Part shown: one piece after another, positions 57,422 through 64,000 of the stretch
Position numbering within the stretch: the first letter of the stretch is position 1
Layout of the letters: every line of letters begins with the position of its first letter
NCBI GenBank assembly: GCA_910591455.2
Contig: OU342823.1
Coordinates: forward strand, 6,932,001 to 6,996,000
Direction: 5' to 3'
Source of the DNA: Pholis gunnellus
Lineage: Eukaryota > Chordata > Actinopteri > Perciformes > Pholidae
DNA: 64,000 nucleotides
Notes under the pieces: generated by a model
The model's database searches: none
What the model was told of the DNA's origin: nothing
What the model saw: only the letters and a program-made list of their open reading frames with translations
Translations under genes and position numbers: made by a program

Positions 57422-60403
57422 ATTGGTTGAACAATGCTGTCATCGCTCAGTCCATCAGGCAGCACCAGACATCCCAAACTGGTGCTCAGGCCTCCAGAGC
57501 TTTCAGCAGCGTCTTTTGACCAGAATACGAAGAAAAAACAGATCCGCTTAGTTCAACATCTATTCTGCCCCTGAAAACTCTCCTGATGCTTTTATTACAT
57601 TTAACCAGAAATGTCTGGTCATCATGTGTATCATTTGGTCATGCTTTGGAATTAACAAGAGAAAAAAAAACGAATTTATTAAAAATCTTTTTTGCTGTTT
57701 CAGCAACTTTTCTCCAGTCTGGCGACTATCAAACAATGGGAATTAGGAAATAAAATGGAATGAAATAATCAGCTGGATTTTTCTGTTTATTTGCCATAAG
57801 TGGTCCTGGTAAGAAGCAATTTGCCTTCTCAAGAACTGCCTCTTCCCTCGTGGTTCAGTAACGAAGTACCCATAAAAAGCGAATGAAACTTGGCATTGTG
57901 GGAGAGCTGTAGGCAGTAGTTTTAATGGGAAATCATGGCGGTTAGAAGCATGTATCTGGCAAGCACAACCTGAGATTAACTGCAGTGAAATGCTGGTAGA
58001 TTTTGTTTGTGGTTTGTCTGGCGAACATAGAGGTTTCTCTAGACGGACGATTCAATCTGAAACTAGTCAATTCTATTATGTTATGAATTACAATTTCTTG
58101 GCGTCCTTGATTGTTATAATTTGATAGTGTTCTGCTCAGATTTCTTCTTGTATCAAAAAATGCTTTCATTGATTTATGTATGTAATCATGCAAACATTTT
58201 TTACTTCTATTAATACAATACAGTACCAGTCCATTCTAAAACAGTTTTGTTTTAGATGTAAGATTTAGTTTCAAAGCAAAAACCACCGTTGTTCAAAGTC
58301 CCTGCTCACAAATCAGCTTGCAGCTCTCTCTGAAAAGTCTCCTTTCGTTTGAACAATGCCCTGCATATCCCCTTATCGGCAAACTCTAACAGCTTAGACA
58401 AACCTGGCAACATGGCCAAAGGGAACCCATTTAATGTGATGCTGCTCTTTTTGATATCTCTCCCACTGGCAGCAGATACTAAACATGAACTCCGGCCCAA
58501 TTTCCTCTCAGCAAATAACACCAACTGGGGAAATGCGTTGCTTTTGATTGGTTATCGAGCATAACCTGACGGCGAACACTTCGTAACAAAGAAATCCAAT
58601 TTTGACTGAAGTTTTTAATCTTTTGTTTCCATTTGTTTCATTTTTTGTTATTGCGTGTTAGCTGAACAGGGTTAGCTGAACATACAGACAGTTATTGATT
58701 TAAAAACGTTTGCAAAATACCTTCAAATATATCTGGCAGGCTGTATCGTTCTGAGACTGAATTGTATTGGACGGATGGAAATATCACCTGCGTTTTTAGC
58801 ACTTAACTCTGTAACAGTTTCCTTTCGTCCTTCTTTTCCCTCATCTCACTCCCAAAGACATGTTTTTGATGGCATGATTGTGAACCTGACAGCTCACCCC
58901 CGGCCCAATATGAAGTCTGCTGAGGAGCTTCACAGCCTTCCAGTGACGTTTCCAACAGATGATGCAACGTGCATGTAACGGTCTGGAACACGAACAGGGG
59001 GGACGGGCAGGATCATAGTTATTACTATTATTACAGCCTTGGCTTGTCTTGTAACCCTGGAGCTCTGAAGTGGAGAGTGACATGGTGGTCTTTAGGGTTA
59101 GACCGAGGTCTTCCCTGGTTTGTGGTTTCAGTAACATGTTTCTTCCATGTTCATTGGGCAGCAGCAGTCAACTATAACTTTAAAAAAAAAGACTTGTGTA
59201 CCCAAAAAATGCTTTGCTGCAGATGACTTTCTCTGATATTCTCAACTAGGAACACATTGCAGAAAGGGAAGTTCAGATGGGTTTGTTTGGTTTGCCCAAC
59301 CTCTAAAGATGAGTAAATAAGGATAAGAAATCTTGATGCACACCAGATACCAATCAAATGTTCCTAAAAGTATACAAAACTGTGCGTAGAAACTGTATCA
59401 TGACACCTGCATTAGAGACAGTTCAGATTAAGTACTTTTAGAAATGTAAAATCTTTATAAAGTTTCACTTCACATATGAAAACATGAACTAAACTGACCC
59501 AAATCCTTTCAGACCCAAAATTCCTTTCACTTTCATTGTGGTCTCATCGGGTCAGGTCGGACAGCGGAGATGAGTATGACTCTGATGTAAACATGTTGAT
59601 ATTTCCGCGTGTTTCTCTGCCAAAGCATCCCAGAATCAGGTCTGTATAATCAGATAGATGCAGAGTCTTGATTATGTCTTTCAGTCCGGGGCCTGTGCCC
59701 GCTCCTCCCAAACTATCCCAACAGGTGTTTTGGTTTTTCAGCATTTGTTAGCAATTTGCATGCATTGCCAGTACAAGGAAGAGGGGCTGGAACCAATTTA
59801 GTTTGAGAAATTATATTCAAGGCACAGCACATCTAGTAAACCGTTTTAAGGAGTTTGTAAGCTGTAGTTGGAACAGAAATGCACCTGGGATTATTTAGAG
59901 CAAAGGCTAACGATAGAACAAATGAAAAAAAGACGACTCCAGCTGAAGCACCAGCTGATAACATGATATATCATATCAGAAAGTTCAAACTCCATAAGCG
60001 GATCTTGATTCCCTGTTTCTTGAGATACTTATCATGGTCATGTTGTCAGTTCATCTCCCGGATGAGGAAATGAGCTCCAGGTCAGATGTTCAGGATCAAA
60101 GAGCCTGTCAAAGGGGCCAGCAGGTACTTGGTGAGGACTTTTATGGGTGCTAACAGCTACATGCAATCTCCTCTGTTATAGGAGGACAAGGAGAGAGGCC
60201 AGCTTCTAAATGTGCACAGCTTTACACCCATGCAAGAACTCACACTTCTACGCACGTGTGCCTGCAGATGTGTGTCTGTAGACCGGTGTAGTCGTAACAT
60301 TTGCTCCTGGATTAGGTTACCTGAGCCATGACTGTAAATCAAAGTGTTCATTTGGTAGAGCTCTGAGGCTATTTGTTAGAGAAGAAAGAGGTTGTTTCTC
60401 TAT
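57422..60403. other. intergenic stretch, nothing recognised
   Basis: GTTAGCTGAACA is repeated twice at about 58,657-58,683. No supported genes. Confidence 0.5.
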
Positions 60404-60405
60404 GT

Positions 60406-60438
<33 letters not shown>
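60404..60438. repeat. (GT)n microsatellite
   Basis: About 17 GT units with one TTT interruption. Confidence 0.95.
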
Positions 60439-62604
60439 GTCTCTAGAAGTAAAGATTAACGGCCTAACTTCCAGTTTCATGGCTGATTATTTCTGCAGGT
60501 GTTAGGATTGTGAAAACTATCGTTACAAAGATTCCACTCAGAAGCAGTGTCAAGTTTGGTTGACCCCCATATGCTCACTTTTATGTAAGACAGTGATCGC
60601 ATTAGATACAGATATACACTATGAATAGAATTTGGTCTTTTTTTGTAATAACTGATAACGTAGCTTTATTTTTCCGAACTTTAGCCGTTGCACCCACACT
60701 GACATATTTAGTAGTCTTCAGCACTATTGGTGCTCTGGTCAAAGACGCTTCGACTCCATTTATGCATACGGTAGAAGGAGAAACGAGGTGGATCCAGTGC
60801 TCACTTCACTACAACATCAAATAAAGAGGAGACGGCAGACGCTGGACAAACCCAGTGTTTCCGTTACATGCATTTTGCAGCGGTGACAGGACGTCAATCT
60901 ATAGTAGAGACAGTAAAGCTCTTCTTAAGAACACCAGGTACAACACAAACTTTGCCCACTGCTGCTGATAAAAATGATCCTTGAGGAGAAACTGCAAGCC
61001 TCACTGGCCTCTTTCCATGTCTGTGACTCCCTTTACCATGTATACTCAACAGGATGCCAAGTGTTAGAGCCAGTAATAACAAAATAATAGGGTTTACTCT
61101 ATTTGTTTCATATGTGCTGTGAAAAATGATTAACAATTGAAGTGAAGACCTCGTAACTCTGATCGTCCCCACAGTTTTTTTTTGATCAGTTTGGCCAAAA
61201 CCCATGGCATTATTTCAACATCTCAACACAATGTTTTCATTAAGACGTTGACCTTGTGGAGACACACGAGTCGAGGATGTTCTCTGTGGAGTAATATGAA
61301 CGCAGTGTGAATATGGTGACTAAAATCATGTTGACTGTAAAAACAGTGCCGATGTTTCCGTCATGCGGAGCAGCAGATGGAGCAGAGACATCACAGGCGC
61401 TGGTGATCCTGAGCAGCCGGACCGTTACAGTTCACATTCTGTGAAATTGCACCCTTGGGATCTTGGCCGTTTGCCTGTGTTGTTTTTTTAGAGTGTTTGT
61501 TTTAAACCAAACCTCTTCTCTGCTCCTCTTTGAATTCAACTTTGTACACCAGAGCCGACGAGGAACATGTGGTATAAGCAACGTAAAGGTCCCCTTCAAT
61601 ACCTGAGTACAATTTTACAAGGGGAATAAGAGCAGGCAGATCCAAGTGTTTACCCAGTGTTTGTTATTAACTTTAATAAGGACTGTGAATCTCTCACCGC
61701 CTCTGTCGTTTATATATATTGCTCTCTGTAATTGCATCTTCCTCTCTTTCAAACTAAACTCAATGTTTCTCTTTCTCTCTCTCTCTCTTACTTCTACTTC
61801 TTCTTGCATGTCAAATGCAGTTCAACACATGTCTAAACCCTGCAGATTATACCAATTCACATGCTTTTCTCAGTTTGCCCAGACAAGTAGAATTGCCACT
61901 CCATGTCCAACTTCTCCGACAAGGAAAATCCAGCCACTCTGAAAACAATTAAACGTCTGTCCGTCCACCTCCAAATGAGTACTTCTAAAAAAGCTCTGCC
62001 TTTGTTTTGGCCACACCACTCCAAGCAACAGACAAGAGGAATTCCAAGTTCAATTAACTAGCCAATGAGCTTGACCTGGTTTTGGCCCGACAAATGATGC
62101 TAACGGCTGCTGAGTGTTCTCAATTGCTGTAGGACACTGGGGTCAAGCATCGGGGTCCTGGGCTGAACCTGGACTACATTTTCACCCAATTTAGCAACTA
62201 ATTGACAGCTGCATTCAGAGACAGTCGGGATGCATGAAGACTCCCTTTCGTGATTTGCTCAGAGGTTTGTTGAAGGAGCATTTTGATTTCAGTAGTAATC
62301 TGCATCATTCTGGCTGCAGGTATGGCGATGAGTATTAGCGGCGGTAGTATGGCAGCAGTCAGTAGTGAAGCACCATGAAAGAAACAGTGCAGATAAGAGT
62401 TCTTCCTGTATTTATTCCAGTTATGTTTTTCCCTTGGTTCCTGAGACGCAAAGCAGTTCTCCTTCTCGGTCCAAGAGGTCTTCATTACAGCCAATGTCGT
62501 GAACTGGCTAAAGGCGGAATTACTTTGTATCAATTAGAAATACAAGTGATGTGAAGAACAATACAGCCCAATGTCACATACAATAACATTGGGCTTGAAG
62601 GGGT
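60439..62604. other. intergenic stretch, nothing recognised
   Basis: A minus frame of 111 codons at 62,198-62,533 includes a hydrophobic segment (LLTAAILPPLILIAIPAA), but no family or splice evidence supports it. A short CT run lies near 61,770-61,788. Confidence 0.4.
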
Positions 62605-62970
62605 CGGGCACTGATGTTGGGCGATAAGGCCCCGCTTGCAGGTGGCATGCCGGTTCTTCTTAAAGGTGTTGGATGGGGCTGAGGTTAGGATATTGTGCAG
62701 ACCAGTCAAGTTTGTCAAAGCCATATCTTTATGGACTTGGCTTTGTGCACAGGGGCAATGTCATCTTAAAACAGGAAAGGGACTTTCTTGTTGGAAGCAA
62801 AGTATTGTCTTAAATATAATTTGCCCTTAATTGACTCTAAGGGGCCTGAAACAAAGAGTACCAGACCACAGGTTATGTGGACAGGGTCGTCCACTCACTG
62901 AGCTTTACAGTTGGCTGTAACTAATCAGGATGGAAGCGTTCTTCTGGGATTTGCCAAACTCAGAAGTGCC
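62605..62970 (-). mobile_element. Tc1-like DNA transposon relic, copy 2 (transposase, antisense)
   Basis: The minus strand reads DDIAPVHKAKSIKIWL and, after a frameshift, DWSAQYPNLSPIQH, matching the HD.APVHKA.S.K.W and DWPAQSPDLNPIEH blocks of Tc1-like transposases. The glutamate of the DDE/D triad is Gln here, and several stops and frame changes are present. More 5' transposase sequence (GPL...) is legible to about 62,860 and the 'cagttggc' and 'cttctgggatttgccaaac' stretches extend to about 62,965. It has the same orientation as copy 1. Confidence 0.8.
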
Positions 62971-63403
62971 AACAAACACTACAATTTACATCACACAACA
63001 AAAGTATTTCCTTAATGATTCATCTACATATTTACAAGATACACAATGACTACCTCTCAGATGTTGTTTCTTTTGCCCCTGTCTGTATGACTAAACAGGA
63101 ACCTTTTACAGGCACCACTCACTTAAAGTGGCTGCTCTATGGTCTGTAAAAAAGAGTGCATATATCTACTCAACCAACAGCAATGAGCACATTGAGCTCA
63201 GGTCATCCAGGTCATTGTCATCTGGGTCAGCCGGGCCCGGTCAAGACTCTCTAAACAGTGACAGTGAACCGGCGCCGTGGAAGCCGCCTCACTTGAGTCA
63301 ATGAAAAGGGCCGGACTGCACGCGGATTGGCCGAGGTCCCGCTCTGCAAACTGTACAGCGAACAACTCGCGCTGCAGAGCCAAAGCAGATGGTATCACTC
63401 AGA
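62971..63403. other. intergenic stretch, relatively CpG-rich near its end
   Basis: About 63,225-63,375 has more CpG than its surroundings (ccggcgccgtgg, gcacgcggattgg), which could mark a promoter or a repeat. No TSS motif is visible. Confidence 0.35.
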
Positions 63404-63429
63404 CCCCCCCCCCCCCCCCCCCCCGCCCC
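63404..63429. repeat. poly-C homopolymer
   Basis: About 21 C followed by a G and five more C. Confidence 0.93.
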
Positions 63430-64000
63430 CACTCACCCTCCCTCTGTAGGAACAGTTTGGATAAGCTACACAAGTATCTCCTATGTGATGAATACAAACA
63501 TGCCAAACCTTCGGCTGACCGCAAAGCCATGGCATTCATCACTGGAAAAGAAGGAAAGCGGATCTTAAGGGATTGCTTTATGCCTTGAGGAGCTGATATG
63601 GATAAAGATTAAAAAGTTATATGTTGATGTTCAGCTGCAGATGTTGAGCCTTCAGTTGCACCTTAGCACATTTGCTGTCGTTCTACTTTTTCTCTGTCTT
63701 GGTCTCTTTATTTTTCCATTCCTTTTCCCCTCCCTTTTTTTTTACTCTACTGACAGGAGCCCTGACAAACCATTGCTATGTCAAAAGGTCCTATTTGCTT
63801 TCTTGATTTAGTGTGAAAGAAGCTGTACATCTTCCTCTCTTTTGCCTATTTTAATTCATGAGCGATTGATTCTTTCTTTCTCATCCACATCAGCTCATCC
63901 TCTTCTTTTCCCTCTTGCACACCATTTGTTGAGAAATCACCAGCTCATCTGCTTCCCACCTTTTCCATGATGAAGTAAGAAAGAAGCACTTTCTCACCAA
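63430..64000. other. window end; unsupported short frame and polypyrimidine sequence
   Basis: After an acceptor-like CACCCTCCCTCTGTAG (ending about 63,449) a + frame continues to 63,588 (LDKLHKYLLCDEYKHAKPSA and onward, ending CFMP). It resembles no family that I know. 63,680-63,960 is C/T-rich. Confidence 0.3.

Noticed and set aside
57240..57551. Poly-Lys, poly-Glu, poly-Leu and poly-Phe frames
   Set aside because: Translations of the (TTC)n repeat.
62198..62533. 111-codon minus frame with a hydrophobic segment
   Set aside because: No flanking splice sites, family resemblance or signal-peptide arrangement; probably chance.
1..64000. CRISPR arrays, operons, tRNA or rRNA genes, retroviral genes
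   Set aside because: None seen; the tandem repeats are simple microsatellites and the genome is clearly vertebrate.

Overview
This is vertebrate genomic DNA, almost certainly from a teleost fish and probably a percomorph. The signs are compact introns (269, 314 and 485 bp), a very high density of (CA)n and other microsatellites, tRNA-derived SINE remnants, decayed Tc1-like transposase relics, and dispersed sequences of the kind seen in many fish genomes. There is no bacterial, viral or CRISPR content.

Region 1 (1-3,950): the 3' end of an Enhancer of polycomb homolog 1 gene (epc1) on the + strand. The last four coding exons can be placed to the base at 588-709, 979-1120, 1435-1846 and 2332-2404. 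An A/T-rich 3' UTR of about 1.5 kb follows, with two AATAAA signals. This is the only gene in the window that I can name with confidence.

Region 2 (about 3,950-64,000): about 60 kb with no recognisable conserved coding gene. It is mostly non-coding sequence with many simple repeats, dispersed-repeat fragments, two Tc1-like transposase relics (about 55.1 and 62.6 kb, both transposase-antisense), two SINE remnants (43.6 and 54.05 kb), a LINE-like remnant (46.1 kb) and two copies of a retroposon-like 3' tail (10.0 and 45.1 kb). Between 10.8 and 13.1 kb there is an unusual cluster of long G and C homopolymers.

Region 2 also holds gene-like signals that I cannot name. On the - strand, three exon-like segments (40,028-39,941, 39,845-39,512 and 37,733-37,622) have good splice sites at most ends, compatible phases, and encode a cysteine-rich, N-glycosylation-motif-containing, extracellular-looking protein. 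About 10 kb further along the same strand (27.3-26.6 kb) lie a coiled-coil-like frame and a transmembrane frame, interrupted by stops and frame changes. On the + strand, a 69-bp open exon-like segment with good splice sites follows a 120-bp (GA)n/(GGA)n polypurine tract (46.87-47.13 kb), and a 26-bp microexon-like segment lies at 44.84 kb. These are hypotheses from splice signals and reading frames and need RNA or comparative data.

No pathway or operon logic applies here. The epc1 product acts in the NuA4/TIP60 histone acetyltransferase complex, and the long downstream region may hold regulatory sequence for epc1 or for a neighbour outside the window.
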